A program made the translations under genes and the position numbers. From Allodiplogaster sudhausi (lineage: Eukaryota; Nematoda; Chromadorea; Rhabditida; Diplogasteridae), in assembly GCA_945643635.1 (NCBI GenBank), contig CALZFC010000016.1:3488501-3552500 (forward strand): a stretch of DNA of 64,000 bases. The letters run 5' to 3'. How positions within the stretch are numbered: position 1 is the first letter of the stretch; each line of letters begins with the position of its first letter. The notes below the pieces were generated by a model. That model ran no database searches. It was not told the DNA's origin and saw nothing but the letters and a program-made list of their open reading frames with translations. Below are positions 25,715 to 38,552 of this stretch, one piece after another.

Positions 25715-26459
25715 GAGCTCGTTGACCTGGTCAAAGTAATAGCGAACGAGGAGATCCATCCTCTCGTCAGACGAGTCATCTGCCTTGTTGGACTGCGCGC
25801 ACAGACCGGAATCTAGAAAGAGGCGGAGCTTTAAAGTGGGCGGAGTTTTAGAGTGGGAGGAGCTTCAGAGTAAGAAAAGCTTAAAGGGGAGGACCATAGA
25901 AAGATCGAAAAAGTCGATAAGAACAACGATAAAACGGACAATATTCTCTGCATCTCTCTCTCTCTCGTTCTCTTTATCTCTCTCTCTCTCTCTCTGTCTC
26001 ACTCAAGCTCTCTCGCTCTCTCCCTCGCGCTCTCTTGCTTTCTTTCTCCCTAGTCTTCTCTCTCTCTCGCTCTCTTCTTTCTCTCTCTCTCTCCTCTCCA
26101 ACCTGGTGGCAGATAGCAAATGCTCGGGTAGTGCTCGACCGCAGCGAAGACGGGCGGGCTCGGCAGTCGAGATGCGGCGGTCGGTGGCACTGTTCAAGTA
26201 CTTTATTTATTTATGCATTTAATTTATTATTATTTTATTAATTATTTAATTAATTAATTAATTTGTTTATTTATTTATTTCAGCTTTATCCTAATAATAT
26301 CTCATTTTCCATAAATAATAAATGTTAAATTAATCATTATTTATGCAAATCCACATAACAGACATATGTACCTGCAAGAATCAGTGACAGAAGGGGCAGC
26401 AGCGAGAGGAGAAGCATCGAAGAGGAGAGAGAGGAAGATGACGACGACTGAAGTTGCAT
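25471..26459 (-). CDS. Secreted single-domain Kunitz-type protein
   Basis: Four minus-strand exons, 26372-26459, 26103-26189, 25727-25812 and 25471-25587, join in phase (1, 1, 0) to give 125 residues. The start has a Ser-rich N-region and then a Leu-rich signal peptide (MLLLSLLPLLSLILA). The Kunitz domain has all six cysteines: CYLPPDSGLC (C1-C2), RYYFD, QCYPFGVQSCGGNENRF (C3-C4), SCLAYC (C5-C6). Spacings C1-C2, C3-C4, C4-C5 and C5-C6 (8, 7, 12, 3) match the family, but C2-C3 is 28 instead of about 15 residues, with an acidic insert. The residue after C2 (P1 position) is Ala, so trypsin inhibition is unlikely; elastase-like targets or a non-inhibitory role are possible. The introns carry CT/GA arrays. 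Confidence 0.85.
25610..25720. repeat. (GA)n array in the Kunitz gene's last intron
   Basis: Runs of GAGAGA and GAGAAA on the + strand, i.e. CT-rich on the coding strand, leading to the acceptor of the last exon. Confidence 0.95.
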
Positions 26460-26463
26460 CCCT

Positions 26464-26501
<38 letters not shown>

Positions 26502-26524
26502 GCAGAGAGAGAGAGCAGAGAGAG

Positions 26525-26559
<35 letters not shown>

Positions 26560-27508
26560 CAGGAGGGATGGGAGAGAGAGAGGCAGAGAGAGAAAGGGGG
26601 GGAGAGTGAAAAATCGTGAGGCAGAAGCAGGGAGAGAAAACAAAGAAAAACGGCAAGCATTCATCGCATAGTATGTAATAACAGAACAGCGATCTGCAAC
26701 GAAAACGGACATCTCATGGTTTGCTCTCGAAAGTCATCGACATTTGAAGAGATGGGTTAGCCGGACGAAACAAATGGCGAGAGAGCGGAGGAGTGAGTGA
26801 GAGACATAATGAGAGAAAAGAGAAAGGTAGGGAACGAGCAATCGTGAGTGAGAGAGAGAGAGAGATAGATAGAGAGAAAGAGAGAGATAGAGAGAAAGAG
26901 TGAGATAGATGACACGGAACGGGAAGCATTTTTGGGATAAATGACAATAAATTTATGGCATGAACACATATATCAGTTGAAAAGCAGGAAATAAGCTATC
27001 AAAGACTGTCTGATGAGAAAGCAACATACAAACATAGATGGATACACGAATGCATACGGAGATTCTAGCATTTTGCCAAGCAGAGGGATGGTCATTAGAT
27101 CACGGTGAGAAACGGAAGAAAGGACCCATCCCACGTTCTTCTCTCTTTCTCAGCAAAGACTTCACTTTCTCTTCTCTCGCTCTCCTCTGTCTCTCTCTCT
27201 CTCTCTCTCTTCCTTTCCCCTTGTTCTGCAACATGTTTCCACATCTTCTCTAGTACTAGCCAGCCAGCCACTTGCCCTTATGACCATACAACAATCACAC
27301 AATATGTCAATTGAGTGACTACCGATATGTCGGTGAAGAGAAAGGGCTGAGAAAGAGGGAGAAGTGGGAGGGAGGGAGAGAAAGCGGAGAAGTAGAGTGA
27401 CAGGGGAAAGGGGAAGAGTGCGAGGAGCAAGAAATCAAAAGAAACACCCTACTTGTGCCCGAGAGGATCGACAGAAAGTGAGAGAGAGAGAGAGAAAAAG
27501 AGATAAAA

Positions 27509-27539
<31 letters not shown>

Positions 27540-27657
27540 GAAAGGAAACACTGCAGACATATCATGAATAGAAGTCCCACTCTGTCGGCAACCCAAGTTG
27601 GCGCGCGCCAATGAAATGGCGTCGCATGCAGCGCGGACGAGACTGTTTTGTCTTACG

Positions 27658-27700
<43 letters not shown>

Positions 27701-27752
27701 GAAGAGAGAGAGAGCGAGAGAGAGAGAGAAGAGAGAGAGCGAGAGAGAGAGC

Positions 27753-27784
<32 letters not shown>

Positions 27785-28053
27785 CATAGAGAGGGCAGGG
27801 AAAGAGAGAGAGAGAGAGAGAGAAGTAGTAGAGATTGAGAATACGAGATTGACGGGAAAGCGTATGAAAGGGAGGGAAGGAATGCCTTTGGTCTGTTGAC
27901 CGGGCACGAGGGAAGTTGAAGAAGAAGAAGAAGAAGAAGAGGAAGAAAGACCAACCAAGAGGTCTCTCTCTATCTCCTCTTTCCTACTAGAACTAGTCGC
28001 GCACCTCCAGATGAGCCAAGAGTTTCATTCTGCATCATCTCTCAACAATTCTA

Positions 28054-28086
<33 letters not shown>

Positions 28087-29297
28087 CTCTGCTCTCTAAT
28101 CATTCGGTCTCTCTTCCTCTATATCTCTCTTTCCTTCTCTCTCTCTGTCTCTTTGTCAACTTTCCGATTGATTTCCTCGAACGAAAATCGCAATCAATGC
28201 GCGAACGGTGAACTTGCCATCTTTCTCTTTCCTCTCTCTCTCTCTCTCCTTCTCTCTGTCTCTCCCTCCTCTCTCTCTCTCTCTTTTCCATTCTGTCTCT
28301 CACGTCCACTTAATTTTCTTCGGTAAAAGCAAGAAATATGACATCTTGCTTGCTATGGCAGCTCTATTAGTGATGTGAAAGTGCCTTCTTCTATTTCTCT
28401 CCTCCCCTTGTTGGAGACAACTCGGGCCAACCTGTTCTCTGTCTCTTTCCTTAATGGAGGGCGAGGTGGGGCAGAGAGATGGGTATTACTGATGAATGGG
28501 AAGTCTTCTAAGAGTGAGCGACTGAGAAGGATAGAAATGGAGATTATGCAGAGATGGAGAGGGAGAGAGGAGAGCGAGAGAGAGAGGAAGAGGGATATAA
28601 AGATAGAAGAGTGAGGAGAAACTTACATCTTGAAGAAAAAGCTAAATGTGAATTTTTAATTCAATAAAGTAAGCTAAAAACTTTAAAAAAAAATTTCGCA
28701 GATCAAAGTTTAAAAAATGTATGTACATAGATGAATGAGAATTCTCAAGAGAATATTGCGGAAATCAGTGATGTAAAAAGAAAGTCAAAACGAATGAGAG
28801 AGAGAAGCAGAAGAGAAGAGTATAGAAGGAGCAGAGAAAGAGTAGAGCAAGAGAGCGGGAAGAGATTGCGAGATTGCGATATCTAAATAAAGAGCGAGAG
28901 AGAAGGAAGAGAAACAGATTATGAAAGTTAGAGAGATAGAGAGAAAGCGAGTGAGATAGAGAGAGAGAGAGAATAAGACAGTTCAAGATTGAGAGATAAA
29001 GCAGAAAAGCTATTTGCAAAGGATTGCTTGAGAAAAGAGAGCAGAGTTTCTCTTCCGCGACCGCATCGCTTTCTTCCGTGCTCTGTTCTCTCCACGATGG
29101 GAAGAGCGGATAAGACACAGGAGGAAGGAGGGGGCAATGACACTGTCTTAGGCGCTTCTTTTTTTCTGCTTCTTTGTCGCTCTCTCTCTCTCACTTTCTC
29201 TCTCTATCTCATTCTGTCTCTTTTACCTTCTTACAATATCCGATCCTCTTTATCGTGTTCTCTCTCCTTGTCTCCTCTTCTCCCAATTTCTCTTTAA

Positions 29298-29334
<37 letters not shown>

Positions 29335-30220
29335 TCTCTTTCTCTCTCACTCTCTTCCGCTACTCCCTCTTACGCACTTCCACAACACACACTTCGCATG
29401 CCATGATCCTGCTCTTCACTTTTCTTGCCTGATCACCATGCTACAAGTGGAAGAGTGGAGAAAGCATATCCGAAGAGCGATGCCAACGTGAAGAGGATAA
29501 AGATGGGGAATATCCACTCTGATCTCATTGTAAGCTTTTCTCTCTCTCTCTCCTCTCTCTCCACTCACTCTCTCTCTCTCTCTCGCTCTTTCTCTCACTC
29601 TCTCTTTCCCCTCTACCCTTTCAATCTCTCAATCTCCCTCTCTTCTGCTGAATGCAAAGGAAGATTGCAATAGAGTATCATCTCACCGTTACCGCTACAC
29701 CATGCCAACCTAACGATGGGCGGTTTGGATCGGTCAACAAGGTGAGCGAGACCTAGAGATAGAGAGAAAGAGAGGGAGAGAGAGAGACTGCTATACCGTG
29801 AGAGGATGAGAGAAAGAGAGAGTGAGAGAGTAAGAGAGAGGGAGAGATATATATATACAACGCAAAAATAAGTAACTCTACCGACCGACAGGCAATTTCC
29901 ACATGGTGCGGCCATTCAAGAGCGGTGGGAGAAGTTGAGAAGGGTAGCTTTTGGCGTGAGGGCCAGCAAGTTTTGCACAGTTGGGTCTTGCTTGGGGGGT
30001 CGCTCACTGGAAGCCGAGGGAGGGGTCAGGGAATCATTGGGGGTGGGCTCGTCTATCGCCCTTGGATACGAGAGAGAAGGCTGCTGCTCTCTCGAGCTTA
30101 CCATCAGACTGGAGGCGAGTCTGTGTTGGTATGGACGAGACAATGGGCGGGAGTGAAGGTCTGTGTTAACTTTGATGAAGCCTCGCAGTGCTTTACCCAG
30201 GTTGCGTGGTCACGGTTACG
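26460..30220. repeat. GA/CT microsatellite-rich gene-poor tract, part 1
   Basis: Alternating (GA)n and (CT)n arrays, e.g. 26470-26620 and 26850-26900 (GA), 27185-27220 (CT), 27480-27540 and 27660-27825 (GA), 28050-28290 (CT), 29175-29350 and 29540-29610 (CT), 29755-29850 (GA). A GAA run lies at 27917-27942. Long open frames here come from the repeats lacking stop codons. No recognisable gene; exon-like pieces at 29.45-30.2 kb are treated as a finding. Confidence 0.8.
29440..30201 (+). other. Possible exon chain of an unrecognised gene
   Basis: Three exon-like stretches have matching phase and good donors: up to 29529 (ending ...GNIHSDLI, donor GTAAGC), about 29664-29741 (IAIEYHLTVTATPC..., donor AAG/GTGAGC), and 29892-30200 (AISTWCGHSRAVGEVEK..., ending FDEASQCFTQ, donor GTTGCG). 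No family is recognised, codon use is less biased than in the confirmed genes, and the opposite strand is also open over part of the third block. Confidence 0.2.
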
Positions 30221-30221
30221 A

Positions 30222-30224
<3 letters not shown>

Positions 30225-30262
<38 letters not shown>

Positions 30263-30320
30263 GAGGGAGAGAGAGGGGAGAGAGAGAGAGAAAGAGAGAG
30301 AGAGAAGAGAGAAAGAGAGG

Positions 30321-30373
<53 letters not shown>
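30225..30373. repeat. (GA)n array
   Basis: About 150 bp of GAGAGA with AAAG and GGGA interruptions, just before the 1-kb tandem repeat family. Confidence 0.95.
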
Positions 30374-30375
<2 letters not shown>

Positions 30376-30389
30376 AGGTACAAGTTGGA

Positions 30390-31430
30390 AGAAGAGGACC
30401 ACACTACCCACCGGCGCAGCGCCCTCATTACGCTGATCAAAGGAACGAAGGGAGAGCTTCTGCTGCCAACTCCTTTTCTCTCGAGAAGAATAAGAAATGG
30501 CTGTCACGAAAAATGGAAGACTCAAAAGTTGGAAGCGAAAGCGTCATTGTTCTTTTTGTTTTGAAGAATGGCTTCTTATTTAACAGACATCCAGTACGGA
30601 ATTACAAGCCTGACAAGTCCGCTTAAAAGTTTCTTCTGTCGACTAATTACTTACGAAAAAAATTAATAGGTTTTTTTCTCCATTTTCTTTTTTAAATTTA
30701 AATCGCATTATCGCTTGACCTGTGAAACCGAACTCGATAAATAGAACAGCGCGTCAGGTAATCCACCTGGTTGTGGGTTTAACAACGTTCTGCAATTTGA
30801 AATTAATGTCATATTGATATGTCCATGACAGAATCGATGGACAGAAATATCAATTATTTTTAACATCGAAAAAACTATCGTTCTGGTAACTCTTGATTCA
30901 TATGAATTGACAGAACTCTGAATGTTGTTGGGGAAGTGAGTGAGAAAGAGTGAGAGAGAGCGACGAATTAGGAAGAGAGAAGAGAAAAGAAATAATCTAT
31001 TCTACTTTTGGATGGAGCCAGAAAGTATGCCTTCGGATGGCGTCCTATGTACCTCCGGTCCTGAACTCCCCCCCCCCCTTCTCTGCCACCGGGGGTCCTG
31101 GAAGGACCAGAGCGAACCGAGGGAAGGCTACAATGAACAAGTAATCGCTTATCTCTCTACTTTCTTCTTCTTCTTCTCTCTCTCTGTCTTTAACACTCTC
31201 TCTCGATCTCTCTCTCTCTCTCTCGCCCTCTCTCTCTCTCTCCCTTCCTTCTACAACAACGAGTACTACCTATGGGATAATAGCCGGAACAGTCGGTTGT
31301 CGTCGTCTAGGTTGGTGCTCGAGGGAGGGTCCGGAAGGCAGAGTGAGAACAGAAGAGAGAGAGAAAATGAGAAAAGATATGAGAAAAGAGAAATAGTGTG
31401 GAGAGAGAGAGCAAAGAGAAATAGTGAGAG

Positions 31431-31461
<31 letters not shown>

Positions 31462-34300
31462 CGAAGACACAGGTTGGAAACAGATCTTCTCCCGAGAAGA
31501 ATAAGAAGTTGCTGAATTTTCATGATGCGAGGAAAAATGGAAGTAAAATGAATCAGTTTAAAGCTAAGGCGTCACTGCTCTTTTTTGTTGCAGAAATGCG
31601 TAATTTAAAAATCATTCTAATCCGGTACGGAATTGCAAACAGGACACGGAAGCTCAAACGCTTCTTCCGCCGAATTAATGATCTATGTATTTAAGCATTA
31701 ATATATATAAAATCTTCAGAATAGTTTCTTCTCTATTTTTTAATTATTATTCATACAACCGGCGACCACATCATATCGTTCTTTCTGATCAACCGAACTC
31801 TATAAATACATGAGCGCGCCAGGAAATCCACCAGGTAAAAGTGGGAAGGCTTTCTGGAGTTTGAAAATAATACGATATTGATGTCTATCCGGTGGAATGA
31901 ATCGGTCGACAAAAATATCAGTTATCTTGAAATTAAAAAAAAACTATCGTTTTACTAATTCTTATTTATATATTATTCTTATATATGTATGTAGTTACAG
32001 AGCTGAATATCCGAGAGGAAGCAAGTGAGAAAGAATGAGAGAGCGAGAAGAAAGAAACATTCTACTTCTGGATGGACCCTGAAACCAAGCCGTCCTATAA
32101 TAATTGGTGGCGTCCTATATCGGGATACTGAACCCCCCCCCCCCCTTTCGGTCCCGCAGGGGTCCTGAAGGACCGGAAAAACCCGAGGGGAATTGAAAGG
32201 TCTCTCCCTTACAATGAGCTACTAATAGCTTGCCTCTCTCTCTCATTCTCTCTCTTTCTCTCTCTCCCTCTTTTTCTCTCTTTCTCTATCTCCCTCTCTT
32301 CCTCTCCTTCTCCCTCTCTCTCTCTCCCTTCTCTCTACCTTCTACAACCACGAGTCCCACAAAAGGTTGATAGCCGGAACTGTCGTTGACGTCCTCTAGG
32401 TAGATGCTCGAGTGAGTGTGCAGAGGGCAGAGTGGGACGAGAAGAGAGACAGATAGAGAGAGAGATAGAGAGAGAGATAGAGAAAGAGAAAGAGAGAGAG
32501 AAAGGCGAGAGAGAAAGGGAGGGAGAGAAAGGCAGTCTAATTGTAAGATTGCCCACGTCGCGCCCTCTCTACGCTGACCAAAGAAATGAGGAGAGCTTCT
32601 GCCAACTCTCTTTCTCTTACATTAGTGAAGTTGTCATTGTTATTCTGTTTTTTTTTGTATGTATAAAAGCGATATTTAAAAGTCATTCTACTATACGGAA
32701 TTAGAATATACTTGCTTCCATCGAGTTATAGGTGTTGAGAGCTCATCCATCTATAAATCATTTTTTTAAGGACCCGAACTCAATAAATACAATAGTGCAT
32801 CAGGAAAACCACCAGGTAAAAGTGTTCTGTTGGTTGAAAGGATTGCGATATCGATATTTGCAAGACAGGATCGGTCCGCAAAATATAATAAAAGTAGTAA
32901 TTTTCAAATTAAAATATAATAATTATTCTCTTAAATCTTTTTGATATCCATTTTATTATGTAAACAAAAGTGTATAAATAGAGCTGAATATGAGAGAAGA
33001 AGCGAGTGAGACGGTGTCGAATAACGAAGCGATCACGCAGATAAAAAGAAAAAAATCTTTTCTACTTCTGGATGGAGCCAGAAGGCATGCCGTTCTATGA
33101 TAATGAGTGACGTCCAGGGATGTAGAACAAAAAACTCCCTGACCAAAAAATTTTTTGGGCCAACAAAACCAAAAAACCTGTTTTTTTTTAAGAACAAAAA
33201 ACAAAAAGAAGAAATTTTTTGTTCAAAAACAAAAAATACCAAAAATACCAAAAAAAGTTGCATTAATGGTAATTTTTGAAGAGAAAATTGGTTAATTTCT
33301 TGATCTACAACACCCATAACACAATAAAAGTCGGAAAACAAATTCGGAAATGACAATTATACTAAAAAGTGATATAACGAGTTGAGAAATTAGAACCCTC
33401 TAATCTTAAAATTTTGCTGGAGGAAGAGACATCCGGAAGATTTCGAGTAAAAGTTTTTTTTTGTTTTTTTTTTTTTTTGGGCCGACCCCAAACAAAAAAC
33501 AAACAAAAAAGTTTTTTGTTAAAACCCCAAAAAAAACCAAAAAAAAACAACAAAAAACTGCAACCCTGGTGGCGTTCTACCTCTCTCGCTCGCTCTTTCT
33601 CTCTCTTATTACCTTCTACAACTACGAGTCCTAAAGGATAATAGCCGGAACTAGGATAAAATTTCGGTTGATGCTCGAGGGAGGGTCCAGAGAGCAGAGT
33701 GGGAAGAGAAGAGAGAGACAGGCAGAGAGAGAGAGAGAGAAGAATGATGAGGAAATAGCGAGAGAAAAGAGAAATAGTGAGAGAGAGAGCGAGAGGGATA
33801 GAAATAGTGAGAGAAAGAGAAAAGGAGAAATAGTGAGTGTGAGAGAGAGAGAGACGAAGGCACATGTTGGAAGAAGAGTTTCGCTCGAGAAGAATAAGAA
33901 ATGGCTGAATGTTCATGATGCGAGGAAAAATGGAAGTAAAATTAATCAGTTAAAAGCGAAAGCGTCACTGCTCTTTGCAGAAATGCGTTATTTTAAAATC
34001 TTCTAAATCCGATACGGAATACACGGAAAACCGCACACGGCGGTTCGAAAATTTCTTTAGTCGAATTATGACTTATTGCTAGCAAAGAAGATAAATGCGC
34101 TTTTTTATTTACATTTAATTATATATTTGTGTCACTGGGACGCAGTCACCCATCATTTGTTTTGCGCAGCCGAGCTGGATAAATACTATAGAGCTCCAGG
34201 AAATCCACCTGCTTAAAGTTTGATTGAGTTTGCGCAAATGGAATCCGTCGTTAAAATATAGAAAAAGAATTATATCAATAAACTAGCGAACTTGTTTAAA
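30390..34300 (+). repeat. Tandem family of ~1-kb degenerate units
   Basis: Landmarks recur in order at about 1-kb spacing. 'ggatggagccagaa' type: 31012, 32069, 33070. 'ccttctacaac(a/c/t)acgag': 31250, 32338, 33610. 'gcgtcactg' type: 30540, 31570, 33965. 'caggaaatccacc' type: 30752, 31820, 32800, 34195. Each unit also has its own GA or CT array. Units 1 and 2 have C runs of 11-13 followed by an imperfect palindrome (ggtcctggaaggacc type). Three fairly complete units plus flanking partial ones; the third is interrupted by a MITE at 33115. No coding function is apparent. Confidence 0.75.
33115..33568. mobile_element. hAT-like MITE (454 bp)
   Basis: Ends CAGGGATGTAG and CTGCAACCCTG form imperfect terminal inverted repeats of hAT type. 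Flanks GTGACGTC (33107-33114) and GTGGCGTT (33569-33576) look like an 8-bp target duplication with two changes. The neighbouring tandem units lack this insert. The interior is very rich in A and T homopolymers and purine/pyrimidine-asymmetric runs (aaaaaac, ttttttgggcc). Confidence 0.65.
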
Positions 34301-35517
34301 TTTTTTATACATATTTCTACAGTGTATTTTTAAATTTCACGATGTTAGGAGGAATAATCGCCTCTAGATTTGGTTTGAAAACAAACAACAGACAAATGAG
34401 CCTGGAAACCCAAAGAGCAGAGTGTGAAGAGAACAGAGACAGAGACAGAGAGAATATGATAGTGAGGGAGAGAAACGAGAGAGGGAAAGAGAAACGGTGG
34501 AACACGAATTCTTTAAGATAACACAGGAGGAGATTAGAGAAGAAAAACAATTTGTTTTTTTTCTGTAAAATAAAAAAATATGACGTATGTTTTTGTTTTG
34601 ACAAAAACGAAATGCCAATGGAAAGGTGTGATAACTGCCAGAAAAAAAAGAATTATAGTAAAGAGTGGGCGGGGCCAAAGGCAAAAAGGCAATAATCCGC
34701 GAAGAGAAATAGCATCGGATAATGGAGCGGATAAGCCGTAGCAAGTATTTTGTAGCGCGCGAACGGAAAACAACCCAGTGCAGTCATCTGTGTGAAGATT
34801 TAGGCAATGCCAGTGGTTATTTGGCATTCTCTCTCTCTCACTCGCTATATATCTTTCTCAATCTCTCACTCGCTCTCTCTTTCTTTCTCTTTCTCTCCCT
34901 TTACCTGCTCTATCTACAGCTCTCATCTCCAGTTCACTCCTACTCGCGCGCTGTAGTGTCCCACCAAAAATTTCATGAAACGAATTATAGTCGAGTGATT
35001 TATAAAAATAAAATAAGCATCCATTAAATCCACATGTCCAGAAGTTGAAGCATTTACAAGTAAAACGGTAAACAACAAGTTGGTAATGATGTACATCTAC
35101 AATCGAAAACTCGTTTTCAATTTTGTTCGCATTTCTCCCTCTCTCTCTCTTTATCTCTCATTCTCTCCATCTATCTCTCTCCCTCACTTTCCCTTCCTCC
35201 GGTCTTCTCTAATGGTCAGGTCTACTAGCCTGGGGCGAGATGCCAGGTAAGTGGGATGAAATATAAATGTATGCATGTAGGTGTTGGAGAAGATAGGCAT
35301 GAAAGAGAACTTGTGGGAAGGAGAGTGAAGAGAAAATAGACCGAAGAGAGAAACAGCGAGAGAAAGAGAGAGAGAGAGAGAGAGTTAGAGAGCGAGCGAG
35401 AAAGAAATGAAAGCGAAAGCCGGATCCGGATCTGACATATCCCACTTGGATGTATTTAGGTCAATGATCAGACAGACACACGCCTGGGGCAGAAGCAGCC
35501 ACTGACGAGTTGGAGAC

Positions 35518-35556
<39 letters not shown>

Positions 35557-36170
35557 CTCTCTCTCTCTCTCTCTTCGTCTCTCTTTCTCTTTCGCTTCTC
35601 TCTTCGTCTCACTTTCTCTTTCGCTTCTCTCTTTCCCTCTTTCCCTTGATCTCTTACTTTCTCTTTTGCACTCATTCTACGATAACTTATTGTTAGGGAA
35701 AAAGTCCCGTCAATTGCTACAAACGCAAATGCTCTACACAGGAATGTTCGAAATGGAGGGAGAAAGAAGGATTAGAAAAAGCTATGCGAGAACGAGAAAT
35801 GGAGAGAAAGAGAGACAGAGAGTAGAGATTCCGAGAAAATTCTCTCGGAATATTAACAGTCGAAACAGAGAGAGAGAGAGAGAGAACGAGCAAAATGAAA
35901 AAAAGGAAACATGCCCACACGTATATACATACATATTTCTATGTACAGTATCTCTGAAACATGCTCTGCGAATCTCGAGACCTCTTGTGGGGCTCTTCAG
36001 AAAATCGGCACGAGAAGTCGGAGAGAATGACAAGAGAGTAGGTGAAAACACTTGTAAGTGAAAAGTGAATGGAAGAGAAAGAATGAGAGAGAGGGAGAGA
36101 GAGAGAGAAAGAGAGAAAGAGAGAAAGAGAGAGAGAGAGAGAGAAAGAGAGGGAGAGAGTAAGAATGCGA

Positions 36171-36213
<43 letters not shown>

Positions 36214-36887
36214 GAAGACGAAGAAGAAGAAGAAGAAGAAGAAGAGACTGTTTTGTGCGTCGAAATCGAGTAGTAGTTAGAGCGTGCTCAAAGTGTGAGT
36301 GTTGTGCTGCAATTTCGGAGAATTATGTGATTTAGTTTCTTTGTCGTCTGTCCCTCTCTCCTCTTTTGGTGTACTCTGTCACTTTCTGCTCCCTCACGTC
36401 TTTCTCTATGTCTCTCTCTCTCTCTCTTCCTTACATGTCCACAGCTACCTTGGAACTACTTTAAAGAATGCATGTGGGTTTTTTTCTCTTGTCCTCTCTC
36501 GATTTCTCTAGATATTTATGTATCTCTCTCACTGTCTCTCTCTCTCTCTCTGTCTGAATATCTCTCTCTCACTCTCTCTCTCTCTGAATCTATCCCTCCC
36601 TCTCTTCCCCTCTCTCTCTTTCCTTCCCACTCACTTGCTCTCTGTTCCTCTTCCATCCTACTTGGTACTTCAACGTCGTATCGTTAGTGCGAAAACACGT
36701 AGTGAAAGCGATCTGGCGGGCCAAATTCATGTCTGGAATAGGATTCTGGAAAAGAGAAACAGCAGAAGCGGTTATAGTATTCTTTAATTTAAATGTGAAT
36801 TTATTTTTTTTTATATTATGATCCCATTATATCTTGCACTCCCCTCTCCTTCTCTCACTCTCTTTCTCTTTCTCTTTCTCTTTCTCT

Positions 36888-36951
<64 letters not shown>

Positions 36952-37695
36952 GAATCTATCTAATTCTCATTGGCAGAAAAATACCACCGATTATAAATAC
37001 ATTAATGCAGTTCAGTTTAAAATGACAAATATCAAAACAAATATCATTCCAAGTTAAAAGCCGTGCACAACATTGACAGAAGGGGAGCAGAGTTGTTGAG
37101 AAGCAATGAGGCGACAAATACATAGAATAGGCAAACGGTAGATGATTTTACTCTCTCTCTCTCTTTCTTTCTCTCTCCCTCTCCCTCGCTCTCTCTATCT
37201 CTCTCCTGCTTTCTCTCTCTCTCCCTCTCTCTTGCTCTTTCTCTCTCACCCTCCGTTCGCATACAAAGGTCGTTTTACACCGGGCCGTCGCCGAAACACG
37301 GGTTGAATGTGTTTCACGAGATTCGAGAAAGAGGAAGAGCGCGAACGTGCGAGAAATAGGAATTCCGTCAGGGCAGGAGAGAGAGAGAGAGAGAGAGAGA
37401 AAGTAAAACAACGGAGAGAGAAAGAGAGAGAGAGAAAGAGAGAGAGAGAAAGAGAGCGAGAGAGAGAGAGAAGGAGAGCGAGAGAGAGAGAGAGAAAGGG
37501 AGAAAAATAGCGAGAGAGAGAGAGAGAGCAAGCGAATGTGAATAGTATGAAAAATAAAAGAAAATACCAAGAGAAGGAAACAGAATTACATATGACGGTG
37601 AAAGGCGAGAGAAGGGTAGAGCCAGACAGGGAGCGAGAGAGGGAGCTAAAGACAAAGAGAGAGAGACGGAGATAGAGAGAGAGAAAGATGGAGAT

Positions 37696-37726
<31 letters not shown>

Positions 37727-38509
37727 GAGAAAAGAAAGATAGACCGAGTCTTCTTGGTGTACAAGGCCATTGAAACTCGGCCGGGGTTTCGGGCGCGTGA
37801 ACCGGGAGAAACGGATATGCAAGAAAGTCAGAGCATAGAGGAAGAAGTCGGAGAAAAGGGAGGAGGCCAAGCACGGAACCAGTTGTTGGTATTAGGAAAG
37901 AAGTGAGGTGGAAGGGGGAGGGCATAAGGCAAGTGATGGGAAAAGAAAAGGGAGAGAGAGGGAGAGGTTGAGGGAAAAGTGACAAAGTAAGAGAGAAAGA
38001 GAAAGTTTACGATCGAAAAAAAGAAAATAAAAAAAATTGTACAGTGTGAGCAAAGGAAAGCTAAAATTTTTTTCAAGTTTTGAAATTGTCTAGAAATAAA
38101 ATGTTGTGGAATAAATGAGATAAAAGGTGATGTGGAAGAAGAAAGATTCGACTTCCGCAGAAAGAAAGAATAAAAGGAGATTCTTTCATCTTTCTTTCTT
38201 ATTCTTTGGCTTCTTATGTAGCAGAATGAGCTTCTTTTAGACAGGCGCAAAAGAAAGAAGAAGTGGATGGCGGGAACTGTGAGTGGTTGTGAGTGGTCAG
38301 TGAAGATCAACGAACACCATGGTTGTGTTCTCTTGGGGAGAGAAAGAGAGGAATAGAGAGAGAGAAAGAGAGGGAGAGAAAAGTTAAGAAAGGTAGAGAA
38401 AGGTGTTCGGTTTCCTTGGTTGCGTCTACACTGATCTTGTTAGCACCTCCTCCACCTATTCTCCCCTGAGGGAATACTACCACTAACTGTTGATCCCTTA
38501 AGCGCTGTC

Positions 38510-38552
<43 letters not shown>

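Noticed and set aside
29916..30143. Minus-strand Ser/Pro-rich frame of about 75 codons
   Set aside because: Open on both strands; no acceptor, start or family resemblance favours it over the plus-strand blocks.
35411..35507. Plus frame ending HAWGRSSH-stop, suggestive of a Trp-amide peptide
   Set aside because: No secretion signal, no fitting upstream exon phase and only one short frame; a candidate donor at 35247 (CAG/GTAAGT) could not be joined in frame.
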